A DNA stretch of 64,000 bases, taken from NCBI RefSeq assembly GCF_016714285.1, contig NZ_JADJNN010000001.1:124001-188000 (forward strand), read 5' to 3'. Under the pieces are notes generated by a model. That model had not been told where the DNA came from, did not search any database, and worked only from the letters and a program-made list of their open reading frames with translations. Source of the stretch: Nannocystis sp. GTDB lineage: Bacteria > Myxococcota_A > Polyangia > Nannocystales > Nannocystaceae. Numbering within the stretch: the first letter of the stretch is position 1; the number at the start of each line of letters is the position of its first letter. Made by a program: the position numbers and the translations under genes. Positions 45,191 to 53,877 of this stretch are shown here, in pieces.

Positions 45191-46252
45191 ATGCGCCCGA
45201 TTCTCGCCGTCGTCGCCGCGTGTGCCCTGACCTGGATGTCGGGCTGCACCAAGATCGCAGCGCGCGATCTGATCCGTGAGGGCAACACCCTCTACCATAG
45301 TGGCAAGTACGCCGACGCCATCGGCAAGTACGACGAGGCGGCGAAGCTCGAGCCCGACGGCGTCACGCTGTTCTGGAACCGGGCCTGCGCCGCGGAGAGC
45401 ATCGTCCTCAAGATGCGCGACCCGACCCTCACCTCGGACCGCAAGCTCTACACCGACATGGCCCTGTCGGACTTCAAGACCTGGCTCGATCGCCTCGAGA
45501 ACCAGACCGAGGCCGATCGCACCGCATACCTCGATCACCGCCTCGCCCTCCTCGACGCCGACGAGCGCTGCGACGACCTCCTCAGCTACTGGCTCGAGAA
45601 GCACAACGCCGAGCCCAAGGAGGAGGGCTGGTACAGCGTGATCGCTCGCCAGTACGACAAGTGCGGGCGCACCAAGGACGCCGACCAGTGGTTCGCCAAG
45701 CGCACTGTCGACTTCCCGCAGTCTGTCCGCGGCTTCCTCAGCCTGGCGATCCGCAAGCTCGAGCAGCTCTACCCGGAGGTCGAGAGCGGCCTACAGTACA
45801 ACGCGAACTACAGCGAGGACGAGCGCATCGCTATTGCGAACGAGGCCATCGCGCTGCTCGACAAGGCGACCCAGATCGACCCCAAGTTCCGCGAGGCCTA
45901 CACGTACCGCTCGATCGCGTTCACGCAGCGCCAGCTCGCGCGCCGCTACGGCGACGACCCGTTGCAGAACACCGCCCAGGAGAACCTCAACCGCCTGTTC
46001 GCGCGCGAGGACACGATGGCGGCCTGGCGCCAGCAGAAGGCGATCTGCGACATCGACCAGCAGCCCGAGTGTCCGCTCGACAAGCCGCCCGAGGGCCCGT
46101 GTTGCATGCTCCCCCCGCGCCCGCTCAGCGCCGAGGAGGAGGCCGCGGACGTGGAGCAGAAAAAGCTCATCGAGGCGGAGATCGCCGCCCTCACTGCTGG
46201 CGTTCCAGAGCCCGACAAGGGCAAGCGCAAGGGCAAGAAAGGCGGCAAGTAG
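45191..46252 (+). CDS. TPR-type lipoprotein, possible gliding/Tol-complex component
   Basis: 353 aa. The signal peptide ends LTWMSGC. Residues ~25-65 form a TPR unit (DLIREGNTLYHSGKYADAIGKYDEAAKLEPDG) and further helical repeats follow to ~residue 290. The tail is Lys/Gly-rich (KGKRKGKKGGK). Only 3 nt separate it from a TonB-like gene and the ExbB/ExbD genes beyond, so it is probably the periplasmic lipoprotein of that motor complex. Myxococcus AglT is a comparable TPR lipoprotein encoded near aglRQS, but orthology cannot be shown here. Confidence 0.85.
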   Translation: MRPILAVVAACALTWMSGCTKIAARDLIREGNTLYHSGKYADAIGKYDEAAKLEPDGVTLFWNRACAAESIVLKMRDPTLTSDRKLYTDMALSDFKTWLDRLENQTEADRTAYLDHRLALLDADERCDDLLSYWLEKHNAEPKEEGWYSVIARQYDKCGRTKDADQWFAKRTVDFPQSVRGFLSLAIRKLEQLYPEVESGLQYNANYSEDERIAIANEAIALLDKATQIDPKFREAYTYRSIAFTQRQLARRYGDDPLQNTAQENLNRLFAREDTMAAWRQQKAICDIDQQPECPLDKPPEGPCCMLPPRPLSAEEEAADVEQKKLIEAEIAALTAGVPEPDKGKRKGKKGGK

Positions 46253-46255
46253 GCG

Positions 46256-47053
46256 ATGTTCGACCATTACCTCCACTACCAAAAGAGTGATCCGCGGCGG
46301 CAGAAGCGGATCGCGATCGCGTCGATCATCTCGGGCTCGATGACCTTCGCCGGCATCCTCTTCGTGTGGGCCGCGAACAAGATGAACATCGTCAAGGTCG
46401 ATCCGCCGACGGTCAGCTTCATCATGGTCCAGATGTCCATGGAGGACGCACCGCCACCGCCGCCGCCACCGCCACCGCCAGCCGCCGCGGAAGAGGTGGA
46501 ACCAGAGAAGGAGGACATCCCGGACGAGGATGTCCCCGAGGAAGAGATCGTCCAGCCCAAGGACACGCCGGACAAGGTCCCCGACGCCAAGAAGGCCGGC
46601 GGCGCCAAGGGCCCCGCGATCCCGGGCGGCGTGCCAGGCGGTGTGCCAGGTGGCGTGCCAGGCGGCGTGCTCGGCGGTGTGCTCGGCGGCCAACTCGGCG
46701 GTCAACTCGGCGGCGTTGCGACCAAGCGTGAGCCGACCCAGGCCGCGGCCCCGAAGCCCTTCAATGTCGTCGTCGGCAACGCCATCTACAAGCCCGACCC
46801 CGACAAGAACGCCCTCTCCGCGACCAAGGCGTCGATGTTCGACAAGCGCCCCGGCACCAACGAGACTTCGTTCTGCGTCGACGTCGATGGCAAGACGGTC
46901 GACGTGAAGACCAAGAAGAAGTTCCCCAACGACCCCAAGGTCGACGAGATCTGCCGCGACACCATCAAGAAGTGGCGCTTCAAGCCGTTCATCGTCGGCG
47001 GCAAGCCGGTCAAGACCTGCAGCGTCGCCGAGTTCAACCTCAAGTTCACCTGA
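46256..47053 (+). CDS. TonB-family energy transducer protein
   Basis: 265 aa. A short cytoplasmic N-terminus and one membrane helix (residues ~18-40) lead into a run of ten prolines, a Glu/Asp/Pro-rich stretch, and a Gly-rich repeat (GGVPGGVPGGVPGGVLGG...). The C-terminal ~70 residues form a TonB_C-type fold with DTIKKWRFKPFIVGGKPVKTCSV, where WRF.P is the family hallmark. It should span the periplasm and transmit ExbB/ExbD motion. The proline run may need EF-P. It is 106 nt before exbB; two small hairpin repeats lie in that gap. Confidence 0.87.
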   Translation: MFDHYLHYQKSDPRRQKRIAIASIISGSMTFAGILFVWAANKMNIVKVDPPTVSFIMVQMSMEDAPPPPPPPPPPAAAEEVEPEKEDIPDEDVPEEEIVQPKDTPDKVPDAKKAGGAKGPAIPGGVPGGVPGGVPGGVLGGVLGGQLGGQLGGVATKREPTQAAAPKPFNVVVGNAIYKPDPDKNALSATKASMFDKRPGTNETSFCVDVDGKTVDVKTKKKFPNDPKVDEICRDTIKKWRFKPFIVGGKPVKTCSVAEFNLKFT

Positions 47054-47068
47054 CGTATCCCCGGCCAT

Positions 47069-47113
47069 ACCCCTGCTGGGGTGACCCCGGACAAACCCCT
47101 GCCGGGGTGACCC
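47069..47113 (+). repeat. Tandem small hairpins between the TonB-like and ExbB genes
   Basis: Two near-identical 19-nt copies, ACCCCTGCTGGGGTGACCC (47069-47087) and ACCCCTGCCGGGGTGACCC (47095-47113). Each can fold as a 5-bp stem (ACCCC/GGGGT) with a 4-nt loop. Possible mRNA processing or differential-expression element. Confidence 0.6.
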
Positions 47114-47159
47114 GGACCCCCCGGCCCGACCCGACCGACCCGAAAGAAGACAGCCAGTC

Positions 47160-47891
47160 ATGGAGCTCATGGAATTTTCGACACTGCTCGCCAACACGGG
47201 CACGGACTTCTCTCTCGCCGGCATGTGGGAGCAGATGGGCATCATCGCCAAATTCGTGATGGTGCTGCTGATGCTGATGTTCCTGCTCAGCTTGGCCCTG
47301 ATGATCGAGCGCTCGCGGGCCTATTCGCGGGCCAAGCGGCAGTCGATCTCGTACATCATGCTGCTGCGCAACTTCCTGCAGGAGCGCAAGCTGCAGGAGG
47401 CCGTCACGGCGGCTGGACAGCACGGTGACAGCCCGCTGGCCAAGGTCGTCGGCGCCGGCATGAGCGAATACCTCAAGGGCATGGAGGCGCTGCAGGAGGA
47501 GGGCCCCGAGGATGTCGGTGACTTCGACCTCGTCGATGCGGTCAATCGCCAGCTCGAGCGTGCCAAGGAGCGCGAGACGGCCAACCTCAAGCGCGGTCTC
47601 ACCGTGCTGGCCACGGTCGGCTCCACCTCGGTGTTCGTCGGCCTCTTCGGTACGGTCGTCGGCATCATCACCGCCTTCCAGGGCCTCTCGAGCGACGGCG
47701 GCGGCGGCCTCTCTTCGGTGGCCGGCGGCATCTCGGAGGCGCTGGTCGCCACCGCGGTCGGCCTCATGGTAGCGATCCCGTCGGTGGTCGCCTTCAACCT
47801 GTTCAACGGCCGTGTCGAGGGTTTCCAGATCGACATGAACGACGTCGCCTCCGAGCTGATCGACTTCGTGTTGAAGGAGGGGCGCTACTAA
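47160..47891 (+). CDS. ExbB/TolQ/MotA-family proton-channel protein
   Basis: 243 aa with three membrane helices (near residues 26-48, 155-178 and 195-215). The conserved block LKRGLTVLATVGSTSVFVGLFGTVVGIITAFQGL and ISEALVATAVGLMVAIPSVVAFNLF is diagnostic of the proton-channel ring. With two ExbD proteins downstream the set parallels TolQ-TolR or the AglR/AglQ/AglS gliding motor of Myxococcus. The stop is 1 nt before the first exbD. Confidence 0.94.
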   Translation: MELMEFSTLLANTGTDFSLAGMWEQMGIIAKFVMVLLMLMFLLSLALMIERSRAYSRAKRQSISYIMLLRNFLQERKLQEAVTAAGQHGDSPLAKVVGAGMSEYLKGMEALQEEGPEDVGDFDLVDAVNRQLERAKERETANLKRGLTVLATVGSTSVFVGLFGTVVGIITAFQGLSSDGGGGLSSVAGGISEALVATAVGLMVAIPSVVAFNLFNGRVEGFQIDMNDVASELIDFVLKEGRY

Positions 47892-47892
47892 G

Positions 47893-48408
47893 ATGGCAGG
47901 CGCCACCCACCGTCGCGGGAGCAGCAGCACCAAGCACGGCAAGCACCGCCATATCGCCTACAAGAGCGATCACACGGTCAAGCCGGCGCCGACCAACAGC
48001 GAGATCAACGTGACCCCGCTGGTCGACGTGTGCCTGGTGCTCCTCATCATCTTTATGGTCGTCACCCCGATGTTGGGCCGTGGCATCGACGTGCAGCTCC
48101 CACTGCTCGTGTCCGCCTCTCAGCACAAGGAGGGCGATCAGGTGTTCATCTCGGTGAACGACGACGGCGCCTGGGTCGAGACCGACGTGTACACCGAGAA
48201 GGACCTGTTCATGTCCCGCCTCGAGGAAGACCTCAAGATCGCCGCGGGCAAGGCGCTGGCCAACGACGACAAGGGCCCGCTGCTCTTCCTCAAGGGCGAC
48301 AAGGGGACTGACTGGGGCAAGGTCAAGACGGTCATGGAGTGGATCACTTCCAGCAACGCCCAGATGCAGGACATCGCGTTGGTCGTCGACCTCCCCGAGA
48401 ACACCTGA
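47893..48408 (+). CDS. ExbD/TolR-family protein, copy 1
   Basis: 171 aa. A basic N-terminus, then EINVTPLVDVCLVLLIIFMVV with the essential proton-carrying Asp in the membrane helix, then a periplasmic domain. The periplasmic part is longer than in copy 2 and contains an acidic/Lys-rich insertion (KGDKGTDWGK). Partner of the ExbB-like channel 1 nt upstream. Confidence 0.93.
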   Translation: MAGATHRRGSSSTKHGKHRHIAYKSDHTVKPAPTNSEINVTPLVDVCLVLLIIFMVVTPMLGRGIDVQLPLLVSASQHKEGDQVFISVNDDGAWVETDVYTEKDLFMSRLEEDLKIAAGKALANDDKGPLLFLKGDKGTDWGKVKTVMEWITSSNAQMQDIALVVDLPENT

Positions 48409-48638
48409 GCGTCGCCCCTGGCGCGCTGACCCCTCGGCGATCGGACCCGGCTCGACGCCCGGGCGCTCTTCCACCACGGGCGATCGCCCGAAATCCCCGT
48501 CAGGACCTCGCTGCGAGGCTGATCGCGGATCTTCCCCAACGCTCCCCTGCGCTGGCACATGGCTGCCCGCGCCTTCTGTTTTTCCTATACCTTCGCGCGG
48601 ATCTGCCGTAGGCTTCAGTACGCAAAGGAACGTCCCCC

Positions 48639-49088
48639 ATGGGCATGTCAACCGGAGGCTCCAAAGGTGGAGCCCAGAGCGAGATCAATGTCACCCCTCT
48701 CGTCGACATTTGCCTCGTGTTGCTCATCATCTTCATGGTGATGCTGCCGAAGAATGTCCCCGAGATTTCGGTGCGGGTGCCACCCGAGAGCAAGCAGCGG
48801 CAGAAGCCGCAGCAGGCCAACGAGAACTTGGTCCTGGGTCTCACCAAGGATGGCGCCATCACGCTCAACCGCACGCCGGTCGATCGCGCCAACTTGGGCG
48901 ACACGCTGGAGACCCAGCTCAAGTTTCGCGACAAGAAGGTCATCTTCGTCAACTTCGACGACGACGCCAACTACGGCGTGGCCGTTGAAGTGCTCGACCT
49001 CGCCAAGCGCTCGGGTGCTGAGGTTCTCGGCATCATGAAGAACAAAGACAAGCCGACCCCGAATTCACTGCGTCCAGGCGCCGCCTGA
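48639..49088 (+). CDS. ExbD/TolR-family protein, copy 2
   Basis: 149 aa. SEINVTPLVDICLVLLIIFMVM gives the same membrane Asp motif, followed by a compact periplasmic domain (VIFVNFDDDANYGVAVEVLDLAKRSGAEVLGIM). A second, different ExbD next to one ExbB is the layout of AglR-AglQ-AglS. A 230-nt gap separates it from copy 1; TATACC near 48587 could be a -10 of its own promoter. Confidence 0.93.
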   Translation: MGMSTGGSKGGAQSEINVTPLVDICLVLLIIFMVMLPKNVPEISVRVPPESKQRQKPQQANENLVLGLTKDGAITLNRTPVDRANLGDTLETQLKFRDKKVIFVNFDDDANYGVAVEVLDLAKRSGAEVLGIMKNKDKPTPNSLRPGAA

Positions 49089-49154
49089 GCGCGGCCTCGC
49101 AGGTCTCGTCCCCGAATTTTTTGTCGCCATCCGTCGTCACCAGGACCCATCGCC

Positions 49155-52100
49155 ATGCGCACGTACACCACCCTCGATCTCGGAACGCAGCGCCCGACCT
49201 CTCGCTGGCGCCTCGCGGGCTTGCTCGGTCTGTTCGGCTCTCTCGGTATCGCCGCGGGCGCCATGTCGGGCTGCGTCAACGACCCCGACTGCGGCGTCTG
49301 TGACCCCGACAACCTGATCCTTGAGAGCATCGCGGGGGTCAACTACGCGGGCAAGATCGTCAAGTTGCTCGGGCCGGAGTGCGTTGGAGACAGCTGTCCC
49401 GGGGAGATCACCGAAGGTCAGTACTTCGTCGAGAAGGTCATCCCCTGCATCGAGACCGACGAGGCGATCAACGCCCCCCGCGGGGTCGACGAGTGGTGTC
49501 GTGTCTCGCCCCTCATCGTCGATTCCGGGCTGCAGTTCATCTTCAATAACCTCCTCGACCCGCAGTCGGTCGAGCTCGTGCGCAAGCAGGCGGTCAACCC
49601 GCAGTTGATCGAGGTCTTTGATTGGAAGACCCACATCGTTCACCTCGAGGGTCCGATCACTCGCTTCAACGGCGACTACCGCCCCGGTCAGACGCAGACC
49701 AAGCCTGACACGGTCACCCGCGCCACCAACCTCGCGTGCATTGAGAACCTCGCCAAGCAGGGCATTCCCTACGACCACACGGTCGTGGAAAAGGACCCGA
49801 CTATCTGCGACGGCACCTACAAGGCCGAGGATGGCAAGGTCTGGCCGCTCAAGACTGAGTTCCAGCGAAAGAACAGCAAGGGCAAGCTCGAGCCCGCCAG
49901 GATCGACACCTACCGCGGCGAGACCGACACCCGCCGCCAGTCGCAGTCGTGCACGCCGCCGCAGAGCGGAGCCGACACCTGCTGCGACACTTGCGACTAC
50001 GAGGTTGCGGTCAATGTCTCCAAGTATGGTGTGGTTGCGCCGCTCGACGAGATGACGCCCGCCGGTGCCGACCAGCGGCGTACGCTGAGCAATGCAATCA
50101 AGTGCACGCCGATGGGCGACAAGTACAGCCAGTGCAAGGATTTCATCCCGCACGTGTACCGTGGCCAGGAGCAGCGCAGCTTCTCGTACAACTGGGATGG
50201 CGACCCCGCGGGCACCTACGAGACCTTCCACGTCCCGCTGCAGGACAAGCTGCGCGAGACCCATCCGGACCAGCGCTGGTCCGGTCACGAGCAGCGCACG
50301 GTGCCTTGCAACGATGACGCCGACTGCACGAGCGACACCAAGGCTTTCCTGGTTGGGATGGAGTGCGTGGGCGAGCTCGGCAAGAACGGCCCCGCCTGCA
50401 ATACCGGCGATGAGTGCATCAACAAACGCTGCGTCGCGGAATGGTTCGGGGACTGCCGCGCCGACGCGAAGACCACCGGCGAGCAGGGCTACTGCGTCGA
50501 CAAGCGCTGGAACGGCGAGGGCAGCGCGGGCTGCTTCACCAACGACGCGGCGTACTATGTATGCGCGTCGCCCGAGACCTGTCCCGACGAGGACTTCGGC
50601 AACAAGGGCCGCACACAGGGCAAGGGCTCGCGCTTCTCGCTGGCCGACTCGAACTTCGACGGCACCGTGGAGGCCATCGAGGGCTGTCGCACCAGCCTGG
50701 GCGGCGTAGACAAGGAGGCGTGCGATCCGCTCTACCAGTCAGGCATCACGCCGATCCCGCTCTATGACCGGAAGGAGACATTGCCGACCACCACCCGCAA
50801 CTGCGTCTGCGAGGATGAGCCGGCGGAAGGTTGCGACGAGCTCGTCGACAAGCTTTGCCGCGTCGACGGTGACCCGAGCAAGGATATCATCAAGGAGAAG
50901 AAGGGGCAGTTCGCGGTCAAGTTCGTCACTCGCCTCGGCGGTGTGGTCTACGATCCGGCGATCAAGGGTGTACAGTTCCTGCCCGCCGATCTCGGCAACA
51001 TGCCGCGCAGCCTGGTCGAGGCCTGCTCTGCGGCTCGCGCTGGCGGAGCCAAGGGCTTCAGCATCAAGGACGGCTGGCGCGCTAACGACTCCGGCGCGGA
51101 GAACTACGAGGACTTCGATCGTGCCATGTGCTCGAGCTCCGAGTACAGGGTCGTGTTCAACACCGACGCCGACAAGGGTCCAGTCGAGTACATCCGCGAC
51201 AAGGTCGGCAACACCCTGCGTGGCAAGTCCACCTACGTCTTGCACACGCCGGACTTCCACGTCATCCCGGGCAGTGGCTTCCCGACGGACAATCTCCGGA
51301 TCGGCGCCTGCGACGACTTCGAGATCCGTTTCTCGAACAAGTACGATCTCAGCGCCGCCAACCTCCAGAAGCTGCAGATCGTCGAGATCACGCCCGAGGG
51401 TGAGGAGATCGGCGTGGTCGCCGGCGGACTCAACTGCACGACCGATGCCGACGCGAAGATCCCATGCCTCACCACGAACGTGCGCGACCAGGAGATCGGG
51501 GCCATTCGCCTGTCGATCGATACGGCGTTGTATGGCGCGGTCCTGGTCGCCCAGCACCGCTACCGGGTGAAGGTCCCGGGCATCGAGCTCGCCAAGGGCG
51601 AGACGGTGCAATCGGTCATCGCCCAGGGTGGTGCCCGCTACCGTGAGGCGTTCTGGGATGCTTGCGGCATGCCGCTCACGAATTCGATGCCGACCCTCGA
51701 CAGCGCTGGCAAGCCGGACGACGGCGGCAAGCGGCGTGATGCCGACTACTTCTACGACTTCAACATCGACGAGCCGAAGCCGAAGGAAGACAAGGAGAAC
51801 GACAACGTCCAGTTCTCCTGCGACAACGCTCCGGACAACTACAATCCCGACCAGGCCGACATGGATGGGGATGGCTTCGGCGACGTGGTCGACAAGTGCC
51901 CGACGATCGCCACCGACAACAACAAGGCCGACACCGACAAGGACGGCATCCGCAACGCGTGCGACCTCTGTACCCGCCAGCTCACGGCCTACAACGAGCA
52001 TGCTGGCGACGTGGTGCCGCCGGTACCGGTGTACATGATGGTCCGCAACATCCCGTTCCAGGCCGACTACGACCAGGACGGTATCGGCGATGTCTGCGAC

Positions 52101-53165
52101 AATTGCATCGTCAAGGCCAACTGCGGCGACTTCGGGCCGAAGGCGGACGGTTTGACCCCCGCGGTGATCAGCAGCACCGTGCCCTTCGACAACGACAGCG
52201 AGTGCCAGGTCGACAATGACGACATGCCCTTCATCGGCGACGCCTGCATCGACCAGGGCATGCCGGTGCAGCTGGCCGACGCCGCCGGGCCGGTCGGTCA
52301 CGCCGCCGACGATGACTTCGATCAGGACGGCCTGACCAACCTGAGCGACAAGTGCCCGCGCCTGCGCGTCGAGCTCACGGCGTGCCAGGGCGTCGACGAC
52401 TGCCCTGAGTTTGCCGAATGCACGGCGGGCTTCTGCAACCACCCAGACAGCGATAACGACGGTGTTGGTGACCTCTGCGACACCTGCCCCGCCAAGGCGA
52501 ACCCGAAGCAGGTCCAGGACGGCGGCATGCAGGCCGACGACCCCGACTCCGACTTCGTCGGCAACGTCTGCGAGACCAACCCCGGTTGCTACGATCGCGA
52601 CGACGCCCGCCGCATCGCGTTCTACACCAAGTCGGCCAACGGTCAGTGCTGCGTGCAGACCTTCAGCGAGAAGCTCGGCTTGACCGACCCCGGCTACGTC
52701 GAAATTGACGAGACCACGGCCGAGTGCAAGGTCATCGACCCGGTCGTTCCGCTGACGGCGGACTGCGCCGAGGATCAGGAGAACGTCACTTGCCGTCGCC
52801 TGCCGAAGTCTGTGATCGACCGTCCGGGTGTTGTGAACCTGCCGGTGGGGTGCACCGAGGTTGGTGAGCCGCTCACCCTCGAGAGCCCGACGATCAAGGG
52901 CGACGAGGATCTGCTCTACAGCTTCATGTGCCTCATGCCGCAGCTCGACTCCGACTTTGACGGGATCGGCGACGCCTGCGACCTCTGCGAGTTCTCGTTC
53001 GACCCCGACAACAGCTTCTACAAGGACGACAACAACAAAGTCTGGCCGAACTACGGCAACTTCTGCCGCGGCAAGTATGACCCCGAGAAGGGCATCCAGA
53101 CTTGCGAGGATGTGCCGGATACCGATACCGAGGGCACTGGCGGGACTGGTGGTACCACCGGTTAG
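49155..53165 (+). CDS. Large lipoprotein with thrombospondin type-3 calcium repeats
   Basis: 1336 aa. The signal peptide ends AAGAMSGC. The first ~850 residues are Cys-rich and have no family I can name. From ~890 onward there are about six thrombospondin type-3 repeats, each Asp-rich and closed by Cys: DMDGDGFGDVVDKC, DTDKDGIRNACDLC, DYDQDGIGDVCDNC, DFDQDGLTNLSDKC, DSDNDGVGDLCDTC and DSDFDGIGDACDLC. These bind calcium. The end is Thr/Gly-rich (EGTGGTGGTTG). It follows the second ExbD by 66 nt, so it may be the outer-membrane or surface partner of the motor complex. Confidence 0.88.
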   Translation: MRTYTTLDLGTQRPTSRWRLAGLLGLFGSLGIAAGAMSGCVNDPDCGVCDPDNLILESIAGVNYAGKIVKLLGPECVGDSCPGEITEGQYFVEKVIPCIETDEAINAPRGVDEWCRVSPLIVDSGLQFIFNNLLDPQSVELVRKQAVNPQLIEVFDWKTHIVHLEGPITRFNGDYRPGQTQTKPDTVTRATNLACIENLAKQGIPYDHTVVEKDPTICDGTYKAEDGKVWPLKTEFQRKNSKGKLEPARIDTYRGETDTRRQSQSCTPPQSGADTCCDTCDYEVAVNVSKYGVVAPLDEMTPAGADQRRTLSNAIKCTPMGDKYSQCKDFIPHVYRGQEQRSFSYNWDGDPAGTYETFHVPLQDKLRETHPDQRWSGHEQRTVPCNDDADCTSDTKAFLVGMECVGELGKNGPACNTGDECINKRCVAEWFGDCRADAKTTGEQGYCVDKRWNGEGSAGCFTNDAAYYVCASPETCPDEDFGNKGRTQGKGSRFSLADSNFDGTVEAIEGCRTSLGGVDKEACDPLYQSGITPIPLYDRKETLPTTTRNCVCEDEPAEGCDELVDKLCRVDGDPSKDIIKEKKGQFAVKFVTRLGGVVYDPAIKGVQFLPADLGNMPRSLVEACSAARAGGAKGFSIKDGWRANDSGAENYEDFDRAMCSSSEYRVVFNTDADKGPVEYIRDKVGNTLRGKSTYVLHTPDFHVIPGSGFPTDNLRIGACDDFEIRFSNKYDLSAANLQKLQIVEITPEGEEIGVVAGGLNCTTDADAKIPCLTTNVRDQEIGAIRLSIDTALYGAVLVAQHRYRVKVPGIELAKGETVQSVIAQGGARYREAFWDACGMPLTNSMPTLDSAGKPDDGGKRRDADYFYDFNIDEPKPKEDKENDNVQFSCDNAPDNYNPDQADMDGDGFGDVVDKCPTIATDNNKADTDKDGIRNACDLCTRQLTAYNEHAGDVVPPVPVYMMVRNIPFQADYDQDGIGDVCDNCIVKANCGDFGPKADGLTPAVISSTVPFDNDSECQVDNDDMPFIGDACIDQGMPVQLADAAGPVGHAADDDFDQDGLTNLSDKCPRLRVELTACQGVDDCPEFAECTAGFCNHPDSDNDGVGDLCDTCPAKANPKQVQDGGMQADDPDSDFVGNVCETNPGCYDRDDARRIAFYTKSANGQCCVQTFSEKLGLTDPGYVEIDETTAECKVIDPVVPLTADCAEDQENVTCRRLPKSVIDRPGVVNLPVGCTEVGEPLTLESPTIKGDEDLLYSFMCLMPQLDSDFDGIGDACDLCEFSFDPDNSFYKDDNNKVWPNYGNFCRGKYDPEKGIQTCEDVPDTDTEGTGGTGGTTG

Positions 53166-53198
53166 CGTCTGGGTAGGCTCTGGCCTTCGGGAACGAGC

Positions 53199-53227
53199 AA
53201 CGGCGGCCCCTGCGGGGTCGCCGTTTT
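53199..53227 (+). terminator. Intrinsic terminator after the large lipoprotein gene
   Basis: AACGGCGGCCCC (53199-53210) pairs with GGGGTCGCCGTT (53214-53225), including one G-T pair, loop TGC, then TTGATT. A 12-bp stem with short T-tract, 34 nt after the stop. Confidence 0.85.
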
Positions 53228-53272
53228 GATTGGTTGGCGGCGCGTGGCGGTGGATACCGCCACGTGGTTGCG

Positions 53273-53791
53273 TCAGGGGAGCTGGCCGGAATCCGCGATG
53301 ACCACGGGCTGCTTGGTGCTGCCTTCGCGTGAGCCCACGGCCTCCATCTTCTTGACGACGTCGAGGCCCTCGACGACCTTGCCGAAAACGACGTGCTTGC
53401 CGTCGAGCCAGGGGGTCACCACGGTGGTGATGAAGAACTGGGACCCGTTGGTGTTCGGGCCGGCGTTGGCCATGGAGAGCAGTCCCGGCGTCGTGTGGCG
53501 CAGCTGGAAGTTCTCGTCCTTGAACTTCTCGCCGTAGATCGACTCGCCGCCGGTCCCGTTGCCGCGGGTGAAGTCTCCACCCTGGCACATGAACTGCGTG
53601 ATGATGCGGTGGAAGCTGGAGCCCTTGTAGTGCAGGGGCTTCCCGGAGATGCCATTGCCCTTCTCGCCGGTGCACAGGGCCCGGAAGTTCTCGGCGGTCT
53701 TCGGGGTGACGTCGGCGAAGAGCTCGAACACGATGCGGCCCGCCGAGTGGCCGCCGATGTTGATGTCGAAGTAGACGCGGGGATTGGACAT
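53273..53791 (-). CDS. Cyclophilin-type peptidyl-prolyl isomerase, eukaryote-like
   Basis: 172 aa, no signal peptide. The whole protein follows eukaryotic cytosolic cyclophilin A: VYFDINIGGHSAGRIVFELF, TPKTAENFRALCTGEKG, SSFHRIITQFMCQGGDF, GESIYGEKFKDENF, LLSMANAGPNTNGSQFFIT and WLDGKHVVFGKVVEG. Catalytic Arg (in FHRII), Gln/Phe (GSQFFI), Trp (PWLDGK) and His (GKHVVF) are present. It also has the extra loop GNGISGKPLHYKG seen in plant-type 'divergent loop' cyclophilins rather than the shorter loop of typical PpiA/PpiB. It accelerates proline isomerisation during folding. Confidence 0.95.
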   Translation of the reverse strand: MSNPRVYFDINIGGHSAGRIVFELFADVTPKTAENFRALCTGEKGNGISGKPLHYKGSSFHRIITQFMCQGGDFTRGNGTGGESIYGEKFKDENFQLRHTTPGLLSMANAGPNTNGSQFFITTVVTPWLDGKHVVFGKVVEGLDVVKKMEAVGSREGSTKQPVVIADSGQLP

Positions 53792-53859
53792 GGGGGGCCT
53801 TTTAGCACATTGGCGCTGGCGCCGGCCGGCCCCTGTCGGGGGCCTGGACGGTCCCTGTC

Positions 53860-53868
53860 TGCTATCGT
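53860..53868 (+). promoter_or_regulatory. Extended -10 element adjacent to the EEP lipoprotein start
   Basis: TGC-TATCGT (53860-53868), ten bases before the GTG at 53878, suggesting a leaderless or nearly leaderless transcript. Confidence 0.3.
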
Positions 53869-53877
53869 CGCCGGGCC

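Noticed and set aside
44946..45230. Small plus-strand open frame before the TPR lipoprotein
   Set aside because: No ribosome binding site, random composition, overlaps the start of the real lipoprotein gene in another frame.
48553..48568. Sigma54-like TGGCAC...TGC before the second exbD
   Set aside because: The distance between the GG and GC elements is one base short of the required spacing.
50739..53675. 978-aa minus-strand open frame opposite the TSP3 lipoprotein
   Set aside because: Only its beginning coincides with the cyclophilin region in a wrong frame; composition is that of antisense GC-rich DNA.
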